A DNA stretch of 9,717 nt. It comes from Candidatus Faecivivens stercoripullorum (GTDB lineage Bacteria; Bacillota; Clostridia; Oscillospirales; Ruminococcaceae). A program made the translations under genes and the position numbers. The stretch covers positions 1 to 9,717 of the forward strand of contig DVLW01000176.1 in the NCBI GenBank assembly GCA_018715285.1. The letters are read 5' to 3'. Every line of letters starts with the position of its first letter. Positions within the stretch are counted from its first letter, which is position 1. Positions 1 through 6,896 of the stretch are shown here, one piece after another. The notes under the pieces were generated by a model that worked only from the letters and a program-made list of their open reading frames with translations, was not told the DNA's origin and did not search any database.

Positions 1-560
1 AAACCGACGTTATCCCCTACATCACCAGCGGCAACCCCTATTATCTTGAACCGACCGAAGAGGTTCGCAGCTGCACCCTTTCCAACAACCGCTACTACCT
101 CGAAACCGGTATCGATATGGCACAGGATGAATATTACGCGAATAACTGGGGTTATACCGAAGGTGTCGCAGACTGTTATTATACCATCCTCGCCGATTCG
201 CTGATTATCGAGTCGATCAGCCTGTATTATAACGATGAGCTGATGATGGAAACATCGGTCGATCTGGACGGTGAAGACGTCGCGTCCCCGATGATGGACA
301 AGGTCAATGCTTCGGAAAATTCCAAGCAGATCACCGTTTATTACGACTACGGCGGCGATTCTGAAAAGGCATATGTCTATCAGGTCCCCCAGATTGCGGC
401 GTTTTACTACTCTCAGCCTGAAGGCTTTACCATGTACGTCGACCCGGAAGGCACGCTGACAATGGCTGATGCCGACCCGTCTGATTCACGGCTTACTGCC
501 GATCAGGTCAGCCTGTATCTGATTCGCACTGAACAGACAGAAAGCGAATCCGGAGAATAA
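1..560 (+). CDS. C-terminal part of an unrecognised protein (5' end outside window)
   Basis: The reading frame that ends with TAA at 558-560 is open back to position 3 with no stop. The first in-frame ATG (117) is therefore probably internal, and the gene starts before the window. About 186 residues are visible. They are hydrophilic, rich in Tyr, Asp, Glu, Ser and Thr, and acidic at the end (tail TEQTESESGE). There is no membrane segment, no Cys cluster and no enzymatic motif I recognise. The alternating pattern (ITVYYDYGG, AYVYQVPQIAAFYY, FTMYVDPEG) suggests beta-rich folding, as in the extracytoplasmic domain of a surface protein or lipoprotein, but this is inference and no family can be named. 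A strong terminator follows 17 bases after the stop, so this is the last gene of its transcript. Confidence 0.6.
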   Translation, partial: TDVIPYITSGNPYYLEPTEEVRSCTLSNNRYYLETGIDMAQDEYYANNWGYTEGVADCYYTILADSLIIESISLYYNDELMMETSVDLDGEDVASPMMDKVNASENSKQITVYYDYGGDSEKAYVYQVPQIAAFYYSQPEGFTMYVDPEGTLTMADADPSDSRLTADQVSLYLIRTEQTESESGE

Positions 561-576
561 TCACCTTGTTATGACG

Positions 577-617
577 ATACCCTCACCCTGTCAGATGACA
601 GGATGAGGGTATTTTTG
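577..617 (+). terminator. Intrinsic terminator after the first gene
   Basis: A stem of 16 positions (577-592 with 597-612, one C-A mismatch at 586/603, loop AGAT) is followed by TTTTT at 612-616. There is no U run on the other strand, so it terminates + strand transcription. It separates this gene from the convergent minus-strand HAAS gene that ends at 626. Confidence 0.88.
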
Positions 618-625
618 CGATGTGG

Positions 626-1093
626 TTACTTTTTGGATGATTTGAGCAGATAGCGGATAATTCCAACTACCGCCAGCACCAGCGCCGCAACTGCAATGAC
701 CAGCATGACCAGAGGGACATCAAATCCCGGCCCGGAAACAATAATTGCGGTCGGACCGTCTGCACCGCCGATAATACCAAGTGCTCCATTCAGCTCCTGC
801 TGCTGGCGAATCGTCAGGTAAACAAAAAATCCGATGACTGCAATGACCAGACAGATTGTTGTCCAGATGATTGTTCGGGTTTTGAGGCGTTTTGCATGGT
901 CGATTCCGAGCTGCTCCTCGATTCCGGCTGCAAACTGTTCCGGCGTTCCCAGTCGGGCAATTACCTGCTGTTCTGTTTCGCCGTGTTCAGCTGCCGACGC
1001 AAAGGCTTCTTCAAGATCACGCAGTACCGCTTTGCGTTTACTGGCCGGTATCATCAGACTTTTTTTGACTTTTTTGATGTATGCATCCTTCAT
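626..1093 (-). CDS. HAAS-domain (DUF1700-type) membrane protein with a sodium-pump-like GGADGPTA motif
   Basis: A 155-residue protein. Residues 1-70 are a helical cytoplasmic domain (DLEEAFASAAEHGETEQQVI, then ARLGTPEQFAAGI) typical of HAAS/DUF1700 proteins, which are usually encoded right after a PadR regulator and are thought to act as its signalling partner. Two hydrophobic helices follow at about 74-94 and 126-149, with a basic C-terminus. Between them residues 103-120 read GALGIIGGADGPTAIIVS. This closely resembles the conserved loop of the beta subunit of Na+-translocating decarboxylases (OadB family), but the rest of that roughly 400-residue protein is absent. The start is supported by cggaggaag seven to eight bases upstream, and ATG overlaps the PadR stop (ATGA, 1090-1093), so translation is coupled. 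No DUF4097 adhesin-like gene follows, unlike many such operons. Its role is probably membrane-linked control of the PadR regulator; that is inferred. Confidence 0.8.
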   Translation of the reverse strand: MKDAYIKKVKKSLMIPASKRKAVLRDLEEAFASAAEHGETEQQVIARLGTPEQFAAGIEEQLGIDHAKRLKTRTIIWTTICLVIAVIGFFVYLTIRQQQELNGALGIIGGADGPTAIIVSGPGFDVPLVMLVIAVAALVLAVVGIIRYLLKSSKK

Positions 1094-1452
1094 ATTTCTT
1101 CCTCCGATTTGCTGTATTCATCGATAAATCCGTCTACACATACGGTATACCGTCTCCAGAACCCGATCAGTTCCCGCAGTGTTTCTCTCCCCTTTTCGGT
1201 CAGGGAATAGTACTTTTTCATCCCACCGTTCGCAGCTGCCGGAGCCATCCGGCAGGATAACAATCCCGCATCCTCTAACCGGTACAGAATCGGGTAAACC
1301 GTCCCTTCCTTTGCGTACCCGAGAACGTCAGCGCCGCGATTATTCAGCTCGGTGATGATCTCATAACCGTATGTCTCCTTCCGTCCAATCAGGCAGAGCA
1401 GCATCATTTCAAGCGAGCCTTTCTTGAACTGCTGGGAATACTTGTTGTCCAA
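1090..1452 (-). CDS. PadR-family transcriptional regulator (TTG start)
   Basis: A winged-helix repressor of the PadR family. With the start chosen here it has 120 residues, the usual size of the small PadR class. Visible blocks are FKKGSLEMMLLCLI (about 9-22), TYGYEI (27-32), the recognition-helix and wing region GTVYPILYRLEDAGLL (50-65) and KKYYSLTEKG (79-88). A short C-terminal dimerisation helix ends in EYSKSEEEI. An upstream ATG at 1470 is in frame, but the perfect SD AAAGGAGGT (minus strand, 1467-1459) lies inside that extension, 6 bases before TTG at 1452-1450. I therefore take TTG as the start; the protein then begins (M)DNKYSQQFKKGS, as PadR proteins often do. The gene heads an operon with the HAAS gene and probably represses its own promoter through the palindrome at 1480-1492. 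The ligand is unknown. Confidence 0.9.
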   Translation of the reverse strand: MDNKYSQQFKKGSLEMMLLCLIGRKETYGYEIITELNNRGADVLGYAKEGTVYPILYRLEDAGLLSCRMAPAAANGGMKKYYSLTEKGRETLRELIGFWRRYTVCVDGFIDEYSKSEEEI

Positions 1453-1458
1453 AGGTGA

Positions 1459-1467
1459 ACCTCCTTT
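1459..1467 (-). promoter_or_regulatory. Ribosome-binding site that decides the PadR start
   Basis: The minus strand reads AAAGGAGGT, a near-complete anti-SD match, 6 bases from TTG at 1452. It lies downstream of the ATG at 1470 that an automatic caller would choose, so that ATG is unlikely to be used. Confidence 0.85.
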
Positions 1468-1479
1468 CATCGTATCTAT

Positions 1480-1492
1480 TTAGCATTGCTAA
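1480..1492. promoter_or_regulatory. Candidate operator palindrome downstream of the PadR start point
   Basis: TTAGCA-T-TGCTAA is a perfect 6-bp inverted repeat with a 1-base centre. It sits about 10-23 bases after the predicted start point at 1503, a position where a bound repressor would block transcription. An adjacent CTAATTAG palindrome (1489-1496) overlaps it. PadR autoregulation is common in the family; binding here is inferred. Confidence 0.55.
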
Positions 1493-1509
1493 TTAGTTTC
1501 GCTAGTATG

Positions 1510-1538
1510 AGTATAAGCCTTTTTTCTCTGTCTGTCAA
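1510..1538 (-). promoter_or_regulatory. Sigma-A promoter of the PadR-HAAS operon
   Basis: On the minus strand TTGACA (1538-1533), a 17-base spacer and TATACT (1515-1510) form a near-consensus promoter. The predicted start point is near 1503, about 50 bases before the TTG start codon. Confidence 0.88.
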
Positions 1539-1554
1539 GTAGTTGGCTAAAAAT

Positions 1555-1593
1555 TTGCAAAAGAAAAACGCCTGTGATTCTTCACAGACGTTT
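1555..1593 (-). terminator. Intrinsic terminator on the minus strand
   Basis: Stem 1566-1576 with 1583-1593 (one mismatch, loop of 6). On the minus strand it is followed by a U-rich tail TTTTTCTTTT. It would end any transcript running leftward through the 1600-2180 island, probably read-through from lysA, and it shields the PadR promoter. Confidence 0.75.
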
Positions 1594-2179
1594 GACCTTT
1601 GATTATATGACGAAAGCTCTTCCGCCGTGAACTGTCCACCGGACAGTCCCCGGGGGTAACAGAGCAAAAATTTGTTAGCGCCGTGCCGGCCCACGTAGTT
1701 CCAGTGAGTGCGGAATCGGTAGTACTGCCCTCGCAATTTTGGGAAAGCCCTGCATCGAGCAGAGCTTTCCCAACCGAGACCCCCTTGATAGGGTTCTCGG
1801 GCTCTCCTGATCTAAGGACGGCGAACACAAATCGTCAGATAGTGCGTGACGGTAAGTTCCCAGGGCTCTGCCCTGGACCCGCAAGCCTTTGAAAAGGCTT
1901 GACCTAAACTTTTATTCATTACCGACCCCACTGAGTGCGAAACATTACCCCGACGCTCTGCGCGTCGGTCGAACAGATTGGTAGTGGGTGCACAGTCTTC
2001 CTAATTGGATGGTGGTCGAAGCTTTTAACTGCTGAGCTCTATTTGGGAGATTGAAACCCCGGCAAACAGTCCGTGGCGACACGCCACCCGGCGCGTTCGC
2101 AAAGGCTGTTACTAGCACAACCGAGCGGATTGCGAAGCAGGAGCGATCATCGCGATTTAGTCAGTGGCGACTCGCCACC
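1594..2179. repeat. Gene-free island of consecutive hairpins and short dispersed repeats
   Basis: No convincing gene lies here. At least seven short inverted repeats occur: 1631-1647 (7-bp stem, loop acc), 1741-1771 (12 of 13 pairs), 1774-1800 (9 pairs with one mismatch), 1860-1876 (CCAGGGC tct GCCCTGG), 1882-1901 (CAAGCCTT/AAGGCTTG), 1950-1968 (CCGACGC/GCGTCGG), and the GTGGCGA-type hairpins near 2073-2087 and 2164-2178. The pair at 1860-1901 matches, from memory, a common intergenic repeat of gut Clostridia. The latter two hairpins flank copy A of a longer repeat. The short open frames across this stretch lack SD sites and run through the hairpins, so I treat them as spurious. Confidence 0.7.
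2086..2156. repeat. Dispersed repeat copy A, beside lysA
   Basis: This stretch aligns without gaps to 8912-8982. The first 15 bases are identical (acccggcgcgttcgc), a 20-base variable part follows, then 26 identical bases (2121-2146 equals 8947-8972). It is bounded by two near-identical hairpins built on GTGGCGA (2073-2087, 2164-2178). No transposase is present. It could be a non-autonomous element or a REP-like repeat. Confidence 0.8.
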
Positions 2180-3472
2180 TTAGATGTCGTTGCGGATGAG
2201 GTCTTCGTAGGACTGGCCTTTGACGATGAGGCGGTCTTCGCCGTCCTGAACCATAACAACGGGCGGAATGGGGTTGCGGTTATAACAGGACGCCATCGAA
2301 TAGTTGTACGCGCCTGTCGAAAGAACCGCCATGATATCACCGGCTTTAACTTCCGGCAGCGAAACATTCTCGCCGAGCAGGTCACCCGATTCACAGCACT
2401 TGCCTGCAACCGTTACGACCGTATCCGCTTTGTCAGCAGCACGGTTCGCAAGCAGGAAATCATATTTGGACTGGTACAGAATATAGCGCGGGTTATCACC
2501 CATACCGCCGTCAACCGAAACGTACGTCCGGACACCGGGAATCTCCTTGACTGCGCCGACAGTGTACAGTGTGGTACCGGCTTCACCGACAATACTCCGT
2601 CCGGGTTCCATCAGGATAAACGGAACGCCTACATCCAGATCAGCAGCTTTCTTATGGATAGCAGCCGAAACAGCCTCCATATACTCTGCATACGGAACCG
2701 GGTCGTCGTCCTCGGTATACCGGATACCGTAACCGCCGCCCAGGTCAAGTTCCTGAATCTGGTAGCCAGTCTCACCCTTAATTTCGGCGATAAAGTCCAT
2801 CATAACCTCGGCAGCCTTGACAAAAGGTGTGACCTCATGAATCTGGGAACCGATATGGCAGTCAACACCCAGCAGGCGTACAGACGGTGTTTCAATCGCC
2901 TTTTTGACTGCTGCCATTGCTTCGCCGGTTTCCAGCGCAAAACCGAACTTGGAATCGATCTGACCGGTCATGATAAACTGGTGGGTGTGCGCATCGATAC
3001 CGGGTTTTACACGCAGCTGGATATTGGCGGTGTAATCCAGTTCATCCGCAAAACGGCTGATACGGTCGAGTTCCTCCATATTGTCGACGACAATACGGCC
3101 GACACGGTTGTACAGCGCCATTTTAATTTCTTCGTCCGTTTTGTTGTTGCCATGGAAACAAACCCGCTCCATCGGGAAACCAACCGACAGTGCTGTATAC
3201 AGTTCGCCGCCCGAAACGACGTCCGCACCCAGTCCCTCATCTTCGGCAATACGGTACATCTCCTTGCAGGAAAACGCCTTGGAGGCATAGCAGATCATAC
3301 CATTTCCATCATAAAAGCGGTCGATCGAATCACGATAGGCACGCATTGCGCCGCGAATGGCGTCTTCATCCATGACGTACAGCGGAGTGCCGTATTTCTC
3401 AGTCAGCTTAACCGCGTCCACTCCGCCGAGCATCAAGTGGCCTTCATCATTGATCTTCACGTTTCTGTCCAT
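2180..3472 (-). CDS. lysA: Diaminopimelate decarboxylase
   Basis: Converts meso-diaminopimelate to L-lysine and CO2, the last step of lysine synthesis; a cytosolic PLP enzyme. The 430 residues match the family length. The N-terminal alanine-racemase-like barrel carries the PLP lysine in CYASKAF (K65), HIGSQ (206-210), the glycine loop GGGYGI (245-250) and EPGRS (289-293). The C-terminal beta domain has the catalytic cysteine block CCESGD (359-364) and GAYNYSM (387-393). All key residues are present, so it should be active. It is third in lon-engB-lysA, 86 bases after engB, and is preceded by aaaggaaaggga about ten bases before ATG. No lysine riboswitch fits the 86-base gap. A 7-bp-stem hairpin (3520-3551) in that gap lacks a U tail. 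The stop is followed at once by a GTGGCGA hairpin (2164-2178) with no U run, so the 3' end of the message is uncertain. Confidence 0.96.
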   Translation of the reverse strand: MDRNVKINDEGHLMLGGVDAVKLTEKYGTPLYVMDEDAIRGAMRAYRDSIDRFYDGNGMICYASKAFSCKEMYRIAEDEGLGADVVSGGELYTALSVGFPMERVCFHGNNKTDEEIKMALYNRVGRIVVDNMEELDRISRFADELDYTANIQLRVKPGIDAHTHQFIMTGQIDSKFGFALETGEAMAAVKKAIETPSVRLLGVDCHIGSQIHEVTPFVKAAEVMMDFIAEIKGETGYQIQELDLGGGYGIRYTEDDDPVPYAEYMEAVSAAIHKKAADLDVGVPFILMEPGRSIVGEAGTTLYTVGAVKEIPGVRTYVSVDGGMGDNPRYILYQSKYDFLLANRAADKADTVVTVAGKCCESGDLLGENVSLPEVKAGDIMAVLSTGAYNYSMASCYNRNPIPPVVMVQDGEDRLIVKGQSYEDLIRNDI

Positions 3473-3558
3473 TTGTTTTAATCCCTTTCCTTTGTTTTGA
3501 TTCTGTCATATGATTGCAGACAGGGGTCAGACGGATTCGCCTATCCCCTGTTGTTTCC

Positions 3559-4296
3559 TCATTCTTCATCGTCAAATCCGATATATTCGACCGTGACTTC
3601 TTCTTCATCCGGATTTTCATCCGTCAGGATATCGTCAGTTGTCTCAGGTTCTGCGTCTTCCGGTTCTTCATCCGTTTCAGGCATCAGCTCCGGGTGTTCA
3701 GCGCAGAACGCGACCAGCTGTTCCAGAATCCCGCGCAGTTCGTCAACGCCTTCGCCGGTCTTGGACGAAAACGGCAGGATGACGGTATCTTCGGGCAGTT
3801 CGGGAATCTCGTCCCCAATTGACGCGAGACGCTGCTGGCGTTCGGTCTTGTTGAGCTTGTCCGCCTTGGTCAGCAGGATAATAAACGGCGTACCCGTTTC
3901 GGTCAGGAACTGAATCATCTCTTTATCCTGAGCAGACGGCGGATGACGCATGTCAACCAGCTGGACAACCATTCCGAGCATCCGTTTTTCGTCCTTGAGG
4001 TAGCCTTCAATCAGACCCGACCAGCGTTTTTTATCGCTCATGCCGACTTTTGCATAGCCATAACCCGGCAGGTCGACCAGATGCAGCTGTCCATCCAGAT
4101 TATAGAAATTGATGGTGACCGTCTTGCCGGGTTCGGAACTGACCCTTGCCAGTGCCTTTCGACCCAGCAGCCGGTTAATCAGTGACGATTTTCCGACGTT
4201 CGACCGCCCGGAAAAAGCGACTTCCGGCAGACGGGATACGGGAATCTGCTGATGCAGACCGTATGCCGCTTCAAAAGAAACGTTATGATAATTCAT
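3559..4296 (-). CDS. engB: Ribosome-biogenesis GTPase EngB/YsxC with acidic C-terminal tail
   Basis: A cytosolic TrmE-Era-EngA-EngB class GTPase needed for late assembly of the 50S subunit. Motifs in order: G1 GRSNVGKSS (30-38), G2 around GKTVTINFY (58-65, Thr59 or Thr61), G3 DLPGYG (75-80), G4 TKAD (143-146) and G5 SSKT (177-180). The GTPase core ends near residue 198, the usual end of this family. Here about 46 more residues follow, roughly half of them Asp or Glu, ending in FDDEE. This tail is unusual. The gene starts 25 bases after the lon stop, so the two are almost certainly co-transcribed. The lon-ysxC order is conserved in Bacillus and other Firmicutes. The start is supported by the N-terminus MNYHNVSFE and a purine-rich SD region (gagggaag). 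Confidence 0.95.
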   Translation of the reverse strand: MNYHNVSFEAAYGLHQQIPVSRLPEVAFSGRSNVGKSSLINRLLGRKALARVSSEPGKTVTINFYNLDGQLHLVDLPGYGYAKVGMSDKKRWSGLIEGYLKDEKRMLGMVVQLVDMRHPPSAQDKEMIQFLTETGTPFIILLTKADKLNKTERQQRLASIGDEIPELPEDTVILPFSSKTGEGVDELRGILEQLVAFCAEHPELMPETDEEPEDAEPETTDDILTDENPDEEEVTVEYIGFDDEE

Positions 4297-4321
4297 CCGT
4301 TATCTTCCCTCTCCTTTCCGC

Positions 4322-6757
4322 TCAGCATTTCACGCCATGCAGCGAAGATTCTGTGGGTGGGATGGTTGTCGGGAGTTCAGGCTTGGGTGTTTCAGGTGCA
4401 GGAGCAGTTGTTGTCGGTTCATGACGGATGAGCACCTTGTCGAGAATCTCGTTGATTCTCTTGACGGGCACAAACTGGACATGCTCTTTAACAACAGCAT
4501 CGACTTCCTCGAGGTCTTTTTTATTATCCTCAGGGATGAACACCATCTTCATACCTCTGCGGTAAGCCGCCATCGACTTTTCACGCAGGCCACCAATCGG
4601 AAGTACCCTGCCATGCAGCGTAATTTCACCGGTCATTGCGACGTCACCGCGCACCGGCATTCCAGAAAGTGCCGATACAATACAGGTGGTCATCGTTACA
4701 CCAGCCGACGGGCCATCTTTCGGGACAGCGCCTTCGGGTGCATGGATATGCAGGTCATTTTTCTTGTAAAATTCAGGGTCGATACCGTACCGGTCGGCAA
4801 AACTGCGTACCAGGCTGACCGCAATCTGAGCCGATTCGGTCATAACCTCGCCCAGTGAACCGGTCGTCTGAATCTTACCGGTACCGGGCAGGACGATGGC
4901 TTCGATTTCCATCATCTCACCGCCGACCGACGTCCATGCAAGACCATTGACGACACCAACCTGATTTTCTTTAGTCGCGGCAAGGTCTGCGTACCGCGGG
5001 ATACCCAGCAGCGAAGCAATATTTTTCGGAGTGACCGAAACTGCTTCCGCTTCACCAGATACGATGCTCTTTGCCGCTTTACGGCAGAGTGCTGCAAGCT
5101 GGCGTTCCAGCTGACGGACACCGGCTTCACGGGTATAACCGTCAATCAATTCATACAAAGCAGCCTTGTTGATTTTGAGCTGAGTAGAAGACAGGCCGTG
5201 TTTTTTCAGCTGTTTCGGCAGCAGGTGTTTGCGTGCGATATGCCATTTTTCCTCACGGGTATAGCTGCTCATTTCGATAAGTTCCATACGGTCGAGCAGC
5301 GGCTGAGGAATCATGCCGGTATCGTTTGCAGTGGTAATAAACAGAACGTCCGACAGATCGAACGGGACTTCCAGATAATGGTCACGGAAGTTTGCGTTCT
5401 GTTCCGGGTCGAGCACTTCCAGCATAGCGGAACTGGGGTCGCCCTTATAATCAGCGCTCATCTTGTCGATTTCGTCCAGCAGGATAAGCGGGTTACGGGT
5501 ACCGGCCTGACGGATTGCGTCAATAATCCGGCCGGGCATCGAACCAAGGTAGGTTTTACGATGGCCGCGGATTTCTGCTTCATCCTTAACGCCGCCCAGC
5601 GAAATACGCACATATTTGCGTCCTAAAGCTTCGGCGACTGAACGTGCAATTGAAGTCTTGCCGACGCCGGGAGGACCGGACAGGCAAAGAATCTGACCTT
5701 TGATATCGGGTGCCATCTGACGGACGGCAATCGACTCAAGGATACGTTTTTTGACCTTTTCCATGCCGTAATGGTCGCGGTTGAGCACCTTTTCAGCACG
5801 GTTAATGTCATTGTGTTCCTCACTCACCTTATCCCAGGGCAGTTCGGTCACCGTCTCAAGGTATGTACGGATGACCTGACCTTCCTGTGACTGCGGCGGT
5901 GTACGGTAAAGCCGTTCGCACTCACGCAGCAGCTTTTCACGGGCAGAATCGGTGATATGCTGGATATTCTGAATCGTTTCGGTGAAGAACATCGAGTCTT
6001 CCATCGGAGAATCGCCTTCGCCGAGTTCTTCGGAAATCACCCGCATCTGTTCGCGGAGAAAATAATCGCGCTGGTTTTTATCCATCGATTCCTTGACCTG
6101 GTCATAAATTTCTTTTTCCCAGCCCATGACCGAAATCTCACGGTTGACGATGCCGACCAGCATCCCGACGCGGGTTGCAAGGTCGGGTTCTTCCAGCAGC
6201 GCCTGTTTATCCTCGACCTGCAAAAACAGGCTCTGGACAATTTTGTTATACATGCCCTTGACCGTCTTCTGAGAGAGGACGGCGGTGACAATCTCGTCGG
6301 GCATTTTGGGAACCATTTCGGCGTAATCGTCAAAGCAGTGAACCAGTGCGCGGATCATGCCTTCCTGTTTTTCTTCGGAAGCGTCGAGTTCATCGTTGTC
6401 ATAAATCCGGCGAACCTGGGCAGTATAAAAATCACCGGACAAATCATACGACACGGCCTCAGCCTTATAAAGACCCTCGACCATAATCCGGACGGAATCT
6501 TTGCCGTTATTCAGCAGCTGGACGATTCGTGCGACAACGCCGACGGTATAAATATCATCATTCTGGGGTTTTTCGACGGTGAAGTCTTTCTGTGCAGCCA
6601 GGAAAATACGTTTATCCTGGCTCATGGCCTCCCGGATTGCGTGAATCGACTGTTCCCGGCCGACGTCGAAGTGCAGCGTCATTGACGGGAACATGACAAT
6701 TCCACGCATGGCAAGTGCCGGCAGGATTGTCATCTGTTCTCTTCCTTCGTTCTCCAT
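4322..6757 (-). CDS. lon: ATP-dependent Lon protease (LonA type)
   Basis: A cytosolic AAA+ protease that degrades misfolded and some regulatory proteins. The 811 residues show the LonA order: N-terminal LON substrate domain (about 10-205, beginning LPALAMRGIVMFP), helical linker, AAA+ module with Walker A GPPGVGKT (361-368) and Walker B LILLDEID (424-431), then the protease domain with the Ser-Lys dyad, Ser684 in DGPSAG and Lys727 in GGLREK. All catalytic residues are present. The last 30 residues (about 781-811) are a Pro/Thr-rich extension (PTTTAPAPETPKPELPTT) ending in Cys. LonA usually stops near the 770-780 point reached here, so the tail is extra. SD aaaggaaa lies 6-8 bases before ATG. 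A consensus promoter lies 110 bases upstream. No CIRCE or CtsR heptamer repeat is visible, so the usual heat-shock operators are not evident. Confidence 0.97.
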   Translation of the reverse strand: MENEGREQMTILPALAMRGIVMFPSMTLHFDVGREQSIHAIREAMSQDKRIFLAAQKDFTVEKPQNDDIYTVGVVARIVQLLNNGKDSVRIMVEGLYKAEAVSYDLSGDFYTAQVRRIYDNDELDASEEKQEGMIRALVHCFDDYAEMVPKMPDEIVTAVLSQKTVKGMYNKIVQSLFLQVEDKQALLEEPDLATRVGMLVGIVNREISVMGWEKEIYDQVKESMDKNQRDYFLREQMRVISEELGEGDSPMEDSMFFTETIQNIQHITDSAREKLLRECERLYRTPPQSQEGQVIRTYLETVTELPWDKVSEEHNDINRAEKVLNRDHYGMEKVKKRILESIAVRQMAPDIKGQILCLSGPPGVGKTSIARSVAEALGRKYVRISLGGVKDEAEIRGHRKTYLGSMPGRIIDAIRQAGTRNPLILLDEIDKMSADYKGDPSSAMLEVLDPEQNANFRDHYLEVPFDLSDVLFITTANDTGMIPQPLLDRMELIEMSSYTREEKWHIARKHLLPKQLKKHGLSSTQLKINKAALYELIDGYTREAGVRQLERQLAALCRKAAKSIVSGEAEAVSVTPKNIASLLGIPRYADLAATKENQVGVVNGLAWTSVGGEMMEIEAIVLPGTGKIQTTGSLGEVMTESAQIAVSLVRSFADRYGIDPEFYKKNDLHIHAPEGAVPKDGPSAGVTMTTCIVSALSGMPVRGDVAMTGEITLHGRVLPIGGLREKSMAAYRRGMKMVFIPEDNKKDLEEVDAVVKEHVQFVPVKRINEILDKVLIRHEPTTTAPAPETPKPELPTTIPPTESSLHGVKC

Positions 6758-6819
6758 AATATTTCCTTTCTCTGTCTATATACAGGGAATACCCAATTTA
6801 CAAGCCAACTGATATATAA

Positions 6820-6859
6820 AACAGTCCGTATTTCAAAGCTGCGTCAGCTGCGGACTATT
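6820..6859 (-). promoter_or_regulatory. Hairpin at the 5' end of the lon leader
   Basis: Minus-strand arms AATAGTCCG and CGGACTGTT pair over 9 bp (one G-U). They enclose a loop of about 22 bases that itself contains AGCT repeats, and GTTTTATATAT follows. The hairpin begins within a few bases of the predicted start point. It could protect the mRNA 5' end or act as a weak attenuator; the U tract is interrupted, so I do not call it a terminator. Confidence 0.5.
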
Positions 6860-6867
6860 CAGTAATC

Positions 6868-6896
6868 ATTATACTAGATTCTGTAAGAAATTGCAA
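6868..6896 (-). promoter_or_regulatory. Sigma-A promoter of lon-engB-lysA
   Basis: On the minus strand TTGCAA (6896-6891), a 17-base spacer and a perfect TATAAT (6873-6868). The predicted start point is near 6861, giving a leader of about 104 bases before the lon ATG. Confidence 0.85.

Noticed and set aside
1476..1884. Minus-strand frames of 69-93 codons in the hairpin island
   Set aside because: They overlap each other in different frames, cross the minus-strand terminator or the PadR promoter, and have no SD. The content is explained by repeats.
1594..2180. Structured housekeeping RNA (6S, SRP RNA, RNase P RNA, group II intron) in the hairpin island
   Set aside because: None of the conserved cores I know for these RNAs, including SRP GGAAGCAGC-type loops and group II domain V, is present.
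2051..3481. + strand frame of 476 codons opposite lysA
   Set aside because: Antisense shadow of lysA, whose full set of PLP and catalytic motifs is present. The long frame reflects codon bias on the other strand.
3473..3558. Possible lysine riboswitch before lysA
   Set aside because: The gap is only 86 bases, far shorter than an L-box. The one hairpin (3520-3551) has no U tail.
5957..6685. + strand frame of 242 codons opposite lon
   Set aside because: Shadow of the Lon N-terminal region; no SD and no family features.
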